From positions 1 through 36,135 of the forward strand of contig JALGXW010000037.1 in assembly GCA_029821875.1 (NCBI GenBank): a DNA stretch of 36,135 nt. The letters run 5' to 3'. The DNA is from Candidatus Hebobacterum abditum. GTDB lineage: Bacteria > Armatimonadota > Hebobacteria > Hebobacterales > Hebobacteraceae. Both the position numbers and the translations under genes were made by a program. Numbering within the stretch: position 1 is the first letter of the stretch; every line of letters begins with the position of its first letter. Positions 17,901 through 26,870 of this stretch are shown here, in pieces. The notes below the pieces were generated by a model, which had not been told where the DNA came from, searched no databases, and saw nothing but the letters and a program-made list of their open reading frames with translations.

Positions 17901-18428
17901 CTAGAACTCCGGTTCGATCAAGCCGTAGTTGCCGTCCCTGCGGCGGTATATGACATTGACTTCTTCCGTCTCTGCATTGCGGAACACGAAGAAGTCATGT
18001 CCCACCAGCTCCATCTGAGCTGCGGCTTCCTCGGGGCTCATCGGCTTCACCGTGAACCGCTTGCTCCGGACCAGCCGAGGGTGGAAGTCCTCCATTTCCT
18101 CCTCGGCCTCCCAGGCTTGCCTGGTTTCCGGGGAGCTGCGGTAGTGCTCCACCATCTTGCTCCGCGACTTCTTGACGCGGCGCTCGAGCTTATCGAGGAG
18201 GCTGTCTATGGCAGACCGCAGGTCGATGGCACGGTCTTCGCCCCGGACGATAACGCCGTTCGCGTTCAACATGATCTCGACGACGCGCCACTGCCGCTCG
18301 CGGGAGCACGTGATGTCGACCGTGTCTATCTGCCGCAGCAGCCGCCCCAGCTTCTCTATCTTCTTCTCCGCCACCTCCCTCAGGTCTGGTGGCACAGCCA
18401 CTCCCTTTGCGGTGATGTTGATCTGCAT
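17901..18428 (-). CDS. hpf: long-form ribosome hibernation-promoting factor
   Basis: A 175-residue long HPF, which dimerises 70S ribosomes into inactive 100S particles during stationary phase. The N-terminal ribosome-binding domain (about 1-100) begins MQINITAKGVAVPPDL. The C-terminal dimerisation domain (about 122-172) shows RSKRFTVKPMSPEEAAAQME and VNVIYRRRDGNYGLIEP. A charged linker joins them. It starts only 2 bases after the ispDF stop, with GGAG 5 bases before the ATG, so it is translated with that gene. The long form is typical of most bacteria outside the gamma-proteobacteria. Confidence 0.95.
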   Translation of the reverse strand: MQINITAKGVAVPPDLREVAEKKIEKLGRLLRQIDTVDITCSRERQWRVVEIMLNANGVIVRGEDRAIDLRSAIDSLLDKLERRVKKSRSKMVEHYRSSPETRQAWEAEEEMEDFHPRLVRSKRFTVKPMSPEEAAAQMELVGHDFFVFRNAETEEVNVIYRRRDGNYGLIEPEF

Positions 18429-18430
18429 GT

Positions 18431-19672
18431 CTACTCCTTCGTCTGTTCCCCGCGACGCGGATGCTCGCGGCTCCTGCGGACGGTCGCTATCGCCTGGGTG
18501 GCGATGCCCTCACCCCGACCGGTGAATCCCATGCCTTCGGTGGTCTTGCCCTTCACGCTTATCTGGGATGTCTCCGACCCCATCGCATTTGCCAGCGATT
18601 GGCGCATTTCGGCGATGTGGGGAGCGATGCGCGGCTCTTCTGCGATGACCACTGCATCGACGTTCTCGACCTCCCATCCCCACTCCCTCACGATGTTGGA
18701 CACACGTTCCAGCAGAGCAATGCTGCTGATCCCCTCGTACTTGGGGTCAGTGTCGGGGAAATGTTGGCCGATGTCGCCTGCGCCGATCGCGCCCAGCAGC
18801 GCGTCGCATATGGCATGGCAGACGACGTCTGCATCAGAGTGCCCGAGCAGCCCGCGAGTGTCACGGCACCTCACCCCGGCAAGCACCAGCGGCCGGTCCT
18901 CCGCGAAGGGATGCGCATCGTACCCTATGCCGGCCCTAGTTGTGGTCTGCGGGTGGGTTCCCTGCGTGCCCAACTTCATCATCTGTTCGATTCGGCTCAC
19001 ATCCTCGGGCCATGTGATCTTGATGTTGTCGCGATCGCCCGGCACGACCTGCACTCGATGGCCCCGCCATTCCACGAGGGACGCATCGTCCGTGCCCTCG
19101 AAGCCGGCCGCGGCCGCGGCCTCGTGGGCTTCTAGAACGAGTTCCCTGCGGAAGGCCTGTGGCGTCTGCACGAGCCAAAGGCGGGAGCGGTCGAGCGTCC
19201 CGGTGACCGTGCGCTCGGGGCCAACCTCTTTCACTGTATCGGTCGCCGGCACCGCCGCGATGGCCGCTCCGTGGTCGGCGGCGGCCTGCAAGCAACGCCG
19301 AACCAGATCATGCGTGACGAAAGGCCGCGCGGCGTCGTGGATGAGAACGAGGTCGCGGCCGGGGCCCACCTCCGCCAACGCCGCCCGCACCGACTGCTGC
19401 CGCTTCGCGCCGCCGGCAACGACCCGCTCGCTCTGGCTGCCCCCGGAGCGCAGCAACACAGTTCGCGTGCGTTCCACGTCCTCCGGCGCAACGACCAGCA
19501 CGATCTCGGCGATCTCACGGCAGCCCCGAAGCACCTCGAGCGAGTAGGAGACCAGCGGCCTGCCCCCGAGCCCGGCGAAGGCCTTGTTGTCCGAGCTACG
19601 GAGTCTTTCGCCGCGGCCCGCGGCCGCTATTACCGCGGCCGCGCCTGTCTGAGTATTCCCGCTGTGCGCCGT
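18431..19672 (-). CDS. ispDF: bifunctional IspD-IspF enzyme of the MEP isoprenoid pathway; start codon unclear
   Basis: A fusion of 2-C-methyl-D-erythritol 4-phosphate cytidylyltransferase (IspD, N-terminal about 225 residues) and MEcPP synthase (IspF, C-terminal about 160). IspD shows VIAAAGRGERL, the Lys of DNKAFA, TDDASLVE and IKITWPEDV. IspF shows YDAHPF (metal Asp and His), LLGHSDADVVCHAICDALLG and DIGQHFPDTDP. The first conventional start in frame is GTG at 19534, but it would delete the nucleotide-binding AAGRGER motif, encoded upstream in the same frame. Between the upstream TGA and that motif there is no ATG, GTG, TTG or CTG. The coordinate given uses an in-frame ACG (19670-19672); ATA at 19628-19630 is another candidate. 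The N-terminal part overlaps the PIN/TRAM gene. Confidence 0.85.
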   Translation of the reverse strand, partial: TAHSGNTQTGAAAVIAAAGRGERLRSSDNKAFAGLGGRPLVSYSLEVLRGCREIAEIVLVVAPEDVERTRTVLLRSGGSQSERVVAGGAKRQQSVRAALAEVGPGRDLVLIHDAARPFVTHDLVRRCLQAAADHGAAIAAVPATDTVKEVGPERTVTGTLDRSRLWLVQTPQAFRRELVLEAHEAAAAAGFEGTDDASLVEWRGHRVQVVPGDRDNIKITWPEDVSRIEQMMKLGTQGTHPQTTTRAGIGYDAHPFAEDRPLVLAGVRCRDTRGLLGHSDADVVCHAICDALLGAIGAGDIGQHFPDTDPKYEGISSIALLERVSNIVREWGWEVENVDAVVIAEEPRIAPHIAEMRQSLANAMGSETSQISVKGKTTEGMGFTGRGEGIATQAIATVRRSREHPRRGEQTKE

Positions 19673-20765
19673 CTTCCTCCTGCGGGTGGCCGAATATCAT
19701 CTTCCCGGCCACCGTCTGCAACACGCTGGTGACAACGATCGGGACCGTCTCACCCATGCGGCCCTTACCGCGCTCGACGACGACCATCGTGCCGTCATCG
19801 AGATAGGCCACTCCCTGCTCCGGCTCCTTGCCCTCTCTGACGACGGTCACCGTCATCTCCTCGCCGGGCAGAACGACCGGTTTCACCGCATTCGCGAGCT
19901 CGTTCACGTTGAGCACGCGGATGCCCTGGACCTGCGCCACCTTGTTCAGATTGAAGTCGTTGGTGACGATTGCGCCATCCACGTCCTTCGCGAGCTGAAC
20001 GAGCCTGGCATCCACGGGCTCGCCGCTGCGAAAGGTCCTCTCGTAGTCGTCGAAGACGCGCATGTCGAGGTCGTGCTCCTGCTGCATGCCATTCAGGATG
20101 TCCAGTCCCCGCCGCCCCCGGTTCCGCCTGAGGGTGTCGGACGAATCAGCGATCAGGTGCAGTTCCTCCAGCACGAAGTCCGGGAGCAGAATCGGCCCCT
20201 CTATGAAGCCAGCCCGGACAATGTCGGCGATACGGCCGTCGATTATGACGTTCGTGTCCAGAAGTTTCGCCTGCATGCTCGCGCCGGGGTTCTCTGCCGC
20301 CGACTCGCCCGGCCGCCCCGAGCCGGGGAAGAAGAAGTAGAGCTCTTCCTTCATGCTCAGGGTTATCGCCACGCCGAAGTAGATGCTCAGTATGCCCACC
20401 AGCAGCACCAGCTGCGGCCCGAACCCCTCGATCCTGATCAGCACCATTCCCAGCAGCGCGGTCATGCCGAGGCCGATGAACATACCGAGGAGGACGGCCG
20501 CCTTGTCTCGAGCCGGAACGCGTCGCAGGTCAGATAGCAACCCGCCCGATAATTCCAGCGCCTGACGATAGATGAGGCTCGCGAGAGTGAATCCCAGCAC
20601 CAGCCCGAGCGCGCCGAACATGGCCCTGTAGATCTGCTCGAAGTACTTGAACGAACTGGCTACCTTGTACTTCGCAATATAGGGGTCAGACCACTGCACC
20701 GCCACCCACGCGGCAATGCCGGCAACGGCAAGGCTAAAGGCAAGTCCTACGAGTCGTGCAATCAT
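19596..20765 (-). CDS. membrane PIN/TRAM-domain protein (YacL-like)
   Basis: A 389-residue membrane protein of the YacL family. Four hydrophobic helices (about 4-24, 46-66, 90-110, 117-137) precede a PIN nuclease-like domain (about 165-285) with acidic residues Asp170 (LLDTNVIIDG), Glu200/Glu201, Asp252 and Asp270 (VTNDFN), then a TRAM RNA-binding domain (about 297-365). The gene has an excellent ribosome site, AGGAGGTGA before the ATG at 20765. Its last 26 codons are a basic Arg/Gly tail that overlaps the beginning of ispD in another frame. In Firmicutes the same gene sits between the clpC and ispD genes; here only the order is kept. RNA cleavage is a family guess. Confidence 0.9.
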   Translation of the reverse strand: MIARLVGLAFSLAVAGIAAWVAVQWSDPYIAKYKVASSFKYFEQIYRAMFGALGLVLGFTLASLIYRQALELSGGLLSDLRRVPARDKAAVLLGMFIGLGMTALLGMVLIRIEGFGPQLVLLVGILSIYFGVAITLSMKEELYFFFPGSGRPGESAAENPGASMQAKLLDTNVIIDGRIADIVRAGFIEGPILLPDFVLEELHLIADSSDTLRRNRGRRGLDILNGMQQEHDLDMRVFDDYERTFRSGEPVDARLVQLAKDVDGAIVTNDFNLNKVAQVQGIRVLNVNELANAVKPVVLPGEEMTVTVVREGKEPEQGVAYLDDGTMVVVERGKGRMGETVPIVVTSVLQTVAGKMIFGHPQEEDGAQREYSDRRGRGNSGRGPRRKTP

Positions 20766-21595
20766 CCGAGTTCACCTCCTTTCCATCGCGGATTGAAGCC
20801 AGCCTCGCGGCCCAGCGCCGATCGCCATCCCCCATGAGGAGAGAACCGCGCCTCGGCCTGCAGGCCGGGAAGCCACCATCGAACGCCTCCGTCACGTCCG
20901 CACCGGAACTGCCCCTATCTTCGCCGCACCTGTCGCCTCCGCCTGCCGCTGGACCGAACAACGGCGACGGCCCTGGCACACGGGCCCGGCGAGCCGGAGG
21001 ACAGATGCGGCCCCTCCCCTCAGCCCGCGCTCGCCGACACAGCCGGTCCCGACGGCAGTGGGCACGTCGGAACGTCTGCCTGCGAGCACAGCCCCCAGGT
21101 CGGCCGCCGACCCGTGCCGCTGGACCCCACCCAGCACACATAATGGATACCTGCTACGGGCCCACACGGATTCCTGCGCGCTTCTCCAGCACGGCCAGAA
21201 CGAGGCGGATGGACCCGCAGTGCAGCCAGCCGCGCTGCGCCCCACATTGCCTCCTGCTGCCGCCCAGGCCTCAAGCAGGAGCGCTCTAGGCTGGTCCCCT
21301 GAGGGCACGACGACGCTCGACCTCGGGACCGCCTGACGGCAAGATGGGAGTCCCGCCGCGATGGCCCCACTACCCGGGACTCGGTCGAACTCCCGTCTCC
21401 GGCTCCCCGACCGCTCCTCGGGGCCGATGGGGGCCACATCAGCCAGCATCGGCGCGCCTCTGCGCCGTGGCAGTGGCGAACGGAACCAGTCGGCTCTCTC
21501 GCCATTCGCTCGCCCGTAAGATGCACGAGCCCCCGCGTGCGGCGGGGGCTAACCTGTGGTCTTCGGTGTCGCCGGCGGCGGAGCGGCCCGCCCCT
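20766..21595. other. 830-base stretch with no recognised gene
   Basis: Between the PIN/TRAM gene and the end of clpC, three overlapping minus-strand frames (20734-21141, 20892-21449, 21020-21526) are open, but they are Arg/Pro/Gly/Ala-rich, mutually overlapping, without ribosome sites and without any recognisable domain. I also looked for signal recognition particle RNA and RNase P RNA cores on both strands and saw none. Promoter(s) of the PIN/TRAM gene and the clpC terminator hairpin should lie here. In related gene orders this position holds radA or disA, which are absent. Confidence 0.5.
21528..21550 (-). terminator. hairpin after clpC, possible terminator
   Basis: A perfect 9-base-pair GC-rich stem (AGCCCCCGC with GCGGGGGCT) with a 5-base loop, 46 bases downstream of the clpC stop on the minus strand. 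The T-tract is poor on that strand (TCGTGCATCTT) and absent on the other, so termination may be incomplete. Confidence 0.5.
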
Positions 21596-24100
21596 CTAAT
21601 GGGTCAGCGGCGCGAGCTCCTCTTCCCGTCGGAACGTCACTGCGCCGTCCTCCAGCACGGCCCGCACCGTGTCTCCCTCCTGGAACGTGCCGTGCAGGAG
21701 CGACTCCGAAAGCGGGTCCTCGACGAGCCGCTGGATCGCGCGCCGCAACGGCCGCGCGCCCAGCGTTCGATCGAAGCCCTCTCTGGCCAGCAGGTCCTTG
21801 ACCTCATCGGAGACGGTCAAGTGGAGGCCCTGGCCCTCTATCCTCTCACATAGCTGCTGCAGCAGCAGGTCCACGATCTGCTTGACCTGCTCCTGCGTCA
21901 GGGCGTGGAACACAATCACCTCGTCGACCCGGTTGAGGAACTCGGGGCGGAAGGTCTGCTTGAGCTTCTCGAGTATGACGTCTCTCATGCGCTGGTAGGA
22001 GTGCGCTTCCTCCTCGTCTCCAGTCCGCAGGCCCATCCCGACGCCGAGGTCGACGGAGCTTGTGCCCACGTTGCTCGTCATGATGAGCACGGTGTTGCGA
22101 AGGTCAATGACGCGGCCCTGTGCATCGGTCAGGCGCCCGTCCTCCATGACCTGCAGCAGTATGTTGAAGACCTCGTGGTGCGCCTTCTCCACCTCGTCAA
22201 GCAGGATCACCGAGTACGGCTTCCGCCGCACGGCCTCGGTGAGCTGCCCTCCCTCCTCGTAGCCGACGTAACCTGGAGGCGCGCCGATCAAACGAGATAC
22301 CGTATGCCGCTCGCGATACTCAGACATGTCGATGCGGATCATCGCATCCTCGTGGTCGAAGAGGAACTCCGCGAGCGCCCGGGCGAGCTCCGTCTTCCCG
22401 ACACCCGTCGGCCCCAGCAACAGGAAGGAACCAACGGGGCGCCGCGGGTCTTTCAGGCCCGCACGACCGCGTCGGACGGCGCGCGACACAGCGCGCACGG
22501 CTTCGTCCTGTCCGATGATCCGCTCGTGGACTCGTTCTTCCATGCAGAGGAGCTTCTCTGTCTCTCCCTCGGCGAGTCGAGATATGGGCACACCTGTCCA
22601 GACCGAGACAACGTGCGCGATGTCCTCCTCGTTCACGACGTCGCGCTGCTCGGCCCGCTCCTTGCGCCACTCCTCCTCCAGACCTGTCAGCTCCTCACGA
22701 AGCCGATGTCGTTCGTCACGGAGTTGGACGCCGCGCTGGTAGTCGGCCTCCTCGCGCTCCAGAGGGCTAATGCTGACCACCTTCTGGAGTTCACGAGAGA
22801 CGTCTTCGAGCGACTGGCGTACGCGCTTCACGTCCGCCGGAGGCTCGCTTATCCGAAGCCGGACTCGAGAGGCCGCTTCATCCATGACATCGATGGCCTT
22901 GTCCGGTAGGAACCGATCTGAGATGTAGCGAGCGGCCAGCCTCGCCGACGCGATCAGAGCGGCGTCATCGATCCGGACGCGGTGGTGCGACTCGTACCGA
23001 GAGCGCAGACCCTTGAGGATCTCGATGCTCTCCTCCGTGGTCGGCTCCTCCACCATGACCGGCTGGAACCGACGTTCGAGGGCGGGGTCCTTCTCGACGT
23101 GTTTCCGGTATTCACTGAGTGTGGTGGCCCCGATGCACTGCAGCTCACCGCGGGCAAGGGCCGGCTTCAGGATGTTGGAGGCGTCGATCGCGCCCTCGGC
23201 GGCCCCGGCGCCGATCAATGTGTGGAGCTCGTCCACGAAGAGGACAATCTCGCCGCTGGCCTTCCGTATCTCATCGGTGACGCGCTTCATGCGCTCTTCG
23301 AACTCGCCGCGGTACTTCGTGCCTGCCACGAGTCCGGCGAGGTCGAGCGCGATGACCCGTTTCCCGTGAAGGGCCTCCGGGACATCTTTCCTAATGATCC
23401 TCTGCGCGAGGCCTTCCGCGATCGCCGTCTTGCCGACTCCCGGCTCCCCGATCAGGCACGGATTGTTCTTCGTGCGCCTGCTCAGGATCTGGATAACGCG
23501 CTGGATCTCCTTGTTACGGCCGATGACGGGGTCCAGCTTGTCCTCGGTCGCATACTTGGTCAGATCGCGGCCGAACGCGTCCAGCACGGGGGTGCTCGAA
23601 CGACTGCGCGCGGCGGGAGCGCCAGCGGCAGCGCCGCCGAGCAGCTTGATGACTTCCCGGCGCACCTGCTCCAGATCGACGCCGAGCGCCCGCAGCACGC
23701 GAACGGCCGTGCTGTCGGTCTCGCGCACGAGCCCCAACAGCAGATGCTCGGTATCCACGAAGTTGGGAAGTCCGAGCTTGGGGTTGAGCTCTCGGGCTTC
23801 GTCCAGGGCCAGCTCAAGGACTCGGCGCGCGCCCGGGCTCCAACTCCGAGAGCCCTGCCCCGGCGCGCGCGTGTCCATCATCTCCATCTGCCGCCGGATC
23901 TCGTTTTGAGCACGACCCAGGCTCACCCCAAGCCGTTCCAACACCCGCGCCGCGACGCCGTCCTGTTCGCGAATCAGGCCGAGCAGCACATGCTCCGTCC
24001 CGACGGTACTCCCGCGGAACCGGCGCGCTTCTTCCTTCGCGTACTGAACGACGCGGATGGCAGGCGGTGTGAAGCGCTGCAGTAGCTCGCCGTCCGCCAT
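21596..24100 (-). CDS. clpC: ClpC AAA+ unfoldase
   Basis: An 834-residue class I Clp/Hsp100 ATPase that unfolds proteins and feeds them to ClpP. Two Clp_N repeats occupy about 1-150. AAA-1 has Walker A GEPGVGKT (218-225) and Walker B VLFVDELH; the middle domain (about 425-485) has a UVR-like stretch ([15 protein letters not shown]). AAA-2 has Walker A GPTGVGKT (563-570), Walker [12 protein letters not shown], and the D2 C-terminal domain follows. The start at 24100 follows a strong AGGAGGAAGAG; the frame continues upstream to 24205 without a better site. It has no mcsA, mcsB or ctsR neighbours. Gene order with the PIN/TRAM gene and ispDF is conserved in Gram-positives. Confidence 0.96.
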   Translation of the reverse strand: MADGELLQRFTPPAIRVVQYAKEEARRFRGSTVGTEHVLLGLIREQDGVAARVLERLGVSLGRAQNEIRRQMEMMDTRAPGQGSRSWSPGARRVLELALDEARELNPKLGLPNFVDTEHLLLGLVRETDSTAVRVLRALGVDLEQVRREVIKLLGGAAAGAPAARSRSSTPVLDAFGRDLTKYATEDKLDPVIGRNKEIQRVIQILSRRTKNNPCLIGEPGVGKTAIAEGLAQRIIRKDVPEALHGKRVIALDLAGLVAGTKYRGEFEERMKRVTDEIRKASGEIVLFVDELHTLIGAGAAEGAIDASNILKPALARGELQCIGATTLSEYRKHVEKDPALERRFQPVMVEEPTTEESIEILKGLRSRYESHHRVRIDDAALIASARLAARYISDRFLPDKAIDVMDEAASRVRLRISEPPADVKRVRQSLEDVSRELQKVVSISPLEREEADYQRGVQLRDERHRLREELTGLEEEWRKERAEQRDVVNEEDIAHVVSVWTGVPISRLAEGETEKLLCMEERVHERIIGQDEAVRAVSRAVRRGRAGLKDPRRPVGSFLLLGPTGVGKTELARALAEFLFDHEDAMIRIDMSEYRERHTVSRLIGAPPGYVGYEEGGQLTEAVRRKPYSVILLDEVEKAHHEVFNILLQVMEDGRLTDAQGRVIDLRNTVLIMTSNVGTSSVDLGVGMGLRTGDEEEAHSYQRMRDVILEKLKQTFRPEFLNRVDEVIVFHALTQEQVKQIVDLLLQQLCERIEGQGLHLTVSDEVKDLLAREGFDRTLGARPLRRAIQRLVEDPLSESLLHGTFQEGDTVRAVLEDGAVTFRREEELAPLTH

Positions 24101-24188
24101 CTCTTCCTCCTCTCGGGACCCAACTCCTTCGCAGGCCCCGCCACAGCAAACAGCCTGGCCAAAGACTCGGCGCCGGTGGCCGGACGGG

Positions 24189-25067
24189 TCAGCCCACCGA
24201 CACACCTTCGGTGACTGTCACCTCCTTGAAGCTCGCCATCAGGCGCTTCGTGATCGGCCCGGGCTTCCCGTCGCCGATGATTCGCCCGTCACATCGCGCC
24301 GCGGGGACGATCTCCGCGGCAGTCCCGGTCAGGAAACACTCGTCAGCAGTGTATACCTCATAGACGGTCAACTGCTCCTCGCGCAGAGGCAGCTCCATCG
24401 CTTCTGCAAGCTCCACCACCACCTGGCGCGTTATTCCCTCTAGTATTCCCGTATGCGAGGGAGGAGTCTTGAGCAGCCCATCTCGCACTATGAACAGGTT
24501 GTCCGCCGTCGCCTCCGCCACGAATCCGAGGTGGTTGAGCATCAGACCTTCGTGGGCCCCAGCCCGCACGACCTCGATACTCGCAAGTATGTTATTGAGG
24601 TAGTTCAGCGACTTGATCTCGGGGTTGAGCGCCGTCGGCAGATTCCTGCGAGTCGTGCACGTGATGAGGTCCAACCCCTGCTCATACACTTCTTCAGGGT
24701 ACAGCGCAATACTGGAGGCGATCACGACGATTGTCGGAGGCGTGTGACAACTCATCGGATTCAGCCCGAGATCGCCCTCGCCCCGGCTCACGACAACTCT
24801 GATGTAACAGTCCCGCAGCTCGTTGCGCCGGACCGTCTCGATGATGACGTCTTTGAACTCTTCAGGCGTCAGCGGAATGTCGAGGACGATGGCCTTGGCA
24901 CTCCGATAGAGTCTTTCGAGGTGCTGGTCCAGCCGGAAGATGCGGCCGTTGTAGGCTCGTATGCCTTCGAAGACCCCATCCCCATACAGGTAGCCCCGGT
25001 CCAGAACGGAGACCTTGGCCTCAGATGGGGGGACGAACTGCCCGTTGATGTAAACCGATTCTCCCAC
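24189..25067 (-). CDS. ilvE: branched-chain amino acid aminotransferase (class IV PLP)
   Basis: A 292-residue fold-type IV PLP aminotransferase. The catalytic lysine is Lys152 (NPEIKSLNYLNN) and the cofactor glutamate is Glu185 (VAEATADN). The YLYGDGVFEGIRAYNGRIF segment (about 26-44) and the C-terminal TGTAAEIVP loop match IlvE, which interconverts Leu, Ile and Val with their 2-oxo acids. D-amino acid transaminase and aminodeoxychorismate lyase share this fold, but the LNYLNN and GTAAEI motifs favour IlvE. The start is GTG at 25067 with a GGGGAT ribosome site. It is preceded by its own promoter and followed by clpC after 88 bases. Confidence 0.9.
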   Translation of the reverse strand: MGESVYINGQFVPPSEAKVSVLDRGYLYGDGVFEGIRAYNGRIFRLDQHLERLYRSAKAIVLDIPLTPEEFKDVIIETVRRNELRDCYIRVVVSRGEGDLGLNPMSCHTPPTIVVIASSIALYPEEVYEQGLDLITCTTRRNLPTALNPEIKSLNYLNNILASIEVVRAGAHEGLMLNHLGFVAEATADNLFIVRDGLLKTPPSHTGILEGITRQVVVELAEAMELPLREEQLTVYEVYTADECFLTGTAAEIVPAARCDGRIIGDGKPGPITKRLMASFKEVTVTEGVSVG

Positions 25068-25097
25068 TAGCCGATCCCCATCTAGATTTCCATCGGT

Positions 25098-25126
25098 ATG
25101 TTACCACAAAAGACAGGTGGTGACAA
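25098..25126 (-). promoter_or_regulatory. sigma-70-type promoter of ilvE
   Basis: Minus-strand TTGTCA (25121-25126) and TAACAT (25098-25103) are separated by 17 bases and lie 31 bases upstream of the GTG start. No other motif is evident in this leader. Confidence 0.65.
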
Positions 25127-25187
25127 CTGAGGGACTCCATAGGGCTTGTGCTGCCTCCATAGATACAAGGGAACCTGAGGAGGGCAG

Positions 25188-25277
25188 CGGAGAGGCAGGG
25201 ATTCGAACCCTGGATAGAGCTTTTGGCCCTATAGCCGCTTAGCAGGCGGCTGCCTTCAGCCACTCGGCCACCTCTCC
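25188..25277 (-). tRNA. tRNA-Ser (anticodon GCU)
   Basis: A 90-nt type II tRNA with a perfect 7-base acceptor stem (GGAGAGG/CCTCTCC), anticodon loop CTGCTAA giving GCU for AGC/AGU serine codons, a long variable arm as in serine tRNAs, T-loop TTCGAAT and discriminator G. CCA is not encoded, unlike the initiator tRNA at the left end of the window. Confidence 0.96.
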
Positions 25278-25292
25278 GCGCTGCTGGCGGCT

Positions 25293-25321
25293 ATGGTATC
25301 ACATTCCGGAAGGTCGGACAA
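25293..25321 (-). promoter_or_regulatory. promoter of tRNA-Ser with extended -10
   Basis: Minus-strand TTGTCC (25316-25321) and TACCAT (25293-25298) are 17 bases apart; TG one base before the -10 box makes it an extended -10. It lies 15 bases upstream of the tRNA 5' end. Confidence 0.6.
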
Positions 25322-25439
25322 GTAGAGCTCCGGCCAGACTACACAAGCTCGCCCCGGGCGTCCGACCGGGGCCAGCTGTCAGAGCTGCCCCGGCGGGGGC
25401 CCGACATCACAACCTGTCGTATCGCTGCCCCGATGACAG

Positions 25440-25607
25440 CTAGGCCGCCGGGTGGCCCATGCCGGTCTTCGGCAGTCGAGGGGACTGGTGGCGCAGACGC
25501 CGCAGCGCGCTCAGCACACCCACGATGGCGTAAGCGACGAGTACCGCGGCCGCGCCCCAGAATGAAACGCCCGCACAGACCCAGCAGATCATCTTCTTGC
25601 CACTCAC
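25440..25607 (-). CDS. putative small single-pass membrane protein
   Basis: A 55-residue frame beginning GTG (VSGKKMICWVCAGVSF) with one clear hydrophobic segment (about residues 7-34) followed by a basic tail (RRLRHQ), the charge pattern of a single-pass membrane peptide. An alternative ATG lies at residue 6. No good ribosome site is visible. It follows the next small ORF by 11 bases, which suggests coupling. Unknown function; it could be spurious. Confidence 0.35.
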   Translation of the reverse strand: MSGKKMICWVCAGVSFWGAAAVLVAYAIVGVLSALRRLRHQSPRLPKTGMGHPAA

Positions 25608-25618
25608 GTCAAACAGGA

Positions 25619-25801
25619 TTACCGGGCGGCCTCAAGCTTCAGATGCCTGGTCGCACCTGCCAGTTGCTTGAGCCTCCGCCGCCGTGACAGGTAGCGCTCG
25701 ATCTCCTCACGGTGAGCGCACCAGTCCCAGAGTCCTTCGTGTCGCACTCGCACCGAGTGCCAGCGGTCCGCTCTGCCCACCTGATGGCGATGAAGACGCA
25801 T
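25619..25801 (-). CDS. putative small basic protein
   Basis: A 60-residue frame beginning MRLHRHQVGRADRW, rich in Arg, His and Trp, with a predicted C-terminal helix (EEIERYLSRRRRLKQLAG). The ATG at 25801 has an excellent ribosome site, GGAGGAG, 6 bases before it, the main reason to keep it. The frame continues upstream as a shadow of the amidohydrolase gene. It lies divergent to that gene. Unknown function. Confidence 0.4.
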   Translation of the reverse strand: MRLHRHQVGRADRWHSVRVRHEGLWDWCAHREEIERYLSRRRRLKQLAGATRHLKLEAAR

Positions 25802-25945
25802 CTCAGGCTCCTCCGTAGCAGATACACGCTTCATCTTAGCGTCGCAGGGTGTATTCCATGAATCGACACGCGTCCGGGGAGCCCCGTGTGGCAGGTTGGC
25901 AGGCATGGGTCTCAGAAAGATGCCTCGGGACTGGAGAAAGCAGAG

Positions 25946-26746
25946 ATGAGAATCGACGCGCACGTGCATTACAGCACAGAGGAGGGCTTCTTGGACCGCC
26001 TGGTCGCGGAGGAGCAGCGTCTGGGCTTCGACAAGGTGTGCCTCAACGGCGCGGACTGGCTCGAGCATCGAGACGCGAACGACGCGGTGGGGCGAGCGAT
26101 GGCGCAGTACCCCGAAATGATAGTCGGCTTCGCCTACTTCCCGCTCGGCCGCTGGGAGGTGACCTCGGTCCGCGAGCTCCACGAGCGCGGCTTCAAGGGC
26201 CTCAAGTTCATCCGCCCTCCCTCCCGGTACGATGACAAGGAGTTCTACCCCGTCTACGAAGAGGCCGAGGAATGCGAGCTGGTCTGTCTCTTCCACACAG
26301 GCATCGTTGCGCGCACACCTGAGGACCGCGATCACGACGTCAACAACGACAGACACCGGCCGGTCTATCTCGACACGATCGCCAGGACATTCCCGTCGCT
26401 GAAGACCATAGGGGCCCATCTGGGAAACCCCTGGTACGAAGAGGCCGGCATGGCGTGCCGCTGGAACCCGAACCTCTATTTCGACCTGAGCGGATCCAGC
26501 CTGAAGAAGAGGCCGCCCGACTACTTCCAGTCGATCCTCTGGTGGAGCGAGACCGGGCAGTACCGGGACCCCGAGGGACGACACCCCTGGCACAAGATCG
26601 TCTTCGGTTCCGATGTCGCCGTCGATCAGATCGCCGATGTGGTAGAAGACTATCAGCGAACCATGGACGCCATCGGCGTGCGAGCCGATGTGCAAGAGGC
26701 GGTATTCGGCGGGACTGTGGCGAGACTGCTCGGCCTCGAGAGGTAA
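25946..26746 (+). CDS. amidohydrolase-2-family metal-dependent hydrolase
   Basis: A 266-residue TIM-barrel hydrolase of the Amidohydro_2 type. The metal-binding residues are visible: His6-x-His8 (DAHVHYS), His117 (LFHTG), His158 (GAHLG) and Asp223 (FGSDVAV). The family decarboxylates or hydrolyses small ring or carboxylic acid substrates; the substrate here is unknown. The start is ATG at 25946 with GGAG about 9 bases before; the longer frame to 25886 lacks such a site and adds an unrelated leader. It stands alone, 124 bases before the next gene. Confidence 0.85.
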   Translation: MRIDAHVHYSTEEGFLDRLVAEEQRLGFDKVCLNGADWLEHRDANDAVGRAMAQYPEMIVGFAYFPLGRWEVTSVRELHERGFKGLKFIRPPSRYDDKEFYPVYEEAEECELVCLFHTGIVARTPEDRDHDVNNDRHRPVYLDTIARTFPSLKTIGAHLGNPWYEEAGMACRWNPNLYFDLSGSSLKKRPPDYFQSILWWSETGQYRDPEGRHPWHKIVFGSDVAVDQIADVVEDYQRTMDAIGVRADVQEAVFGGTVARLLGLER

Positions 26747-26870
26747 GGCGGAGGAACCTCGGAGAGCGCGAGCGAACTGCTCCCGAAGCGCTTGGTGAGT
26801 GCCCGGCCGGGAGAACAAACAGGGCTTTCCCGTGGTCTAATCAGGCAGGACACCACATAAGGGGGATGAG

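Noticed and set aside
20892-21449. 185-residue minus-strand frame in the gap before clpC
   Set aside because: Overlaps two other open frames, Arg/Ser/Pro/Gly-rich, no ribosome site or domain.
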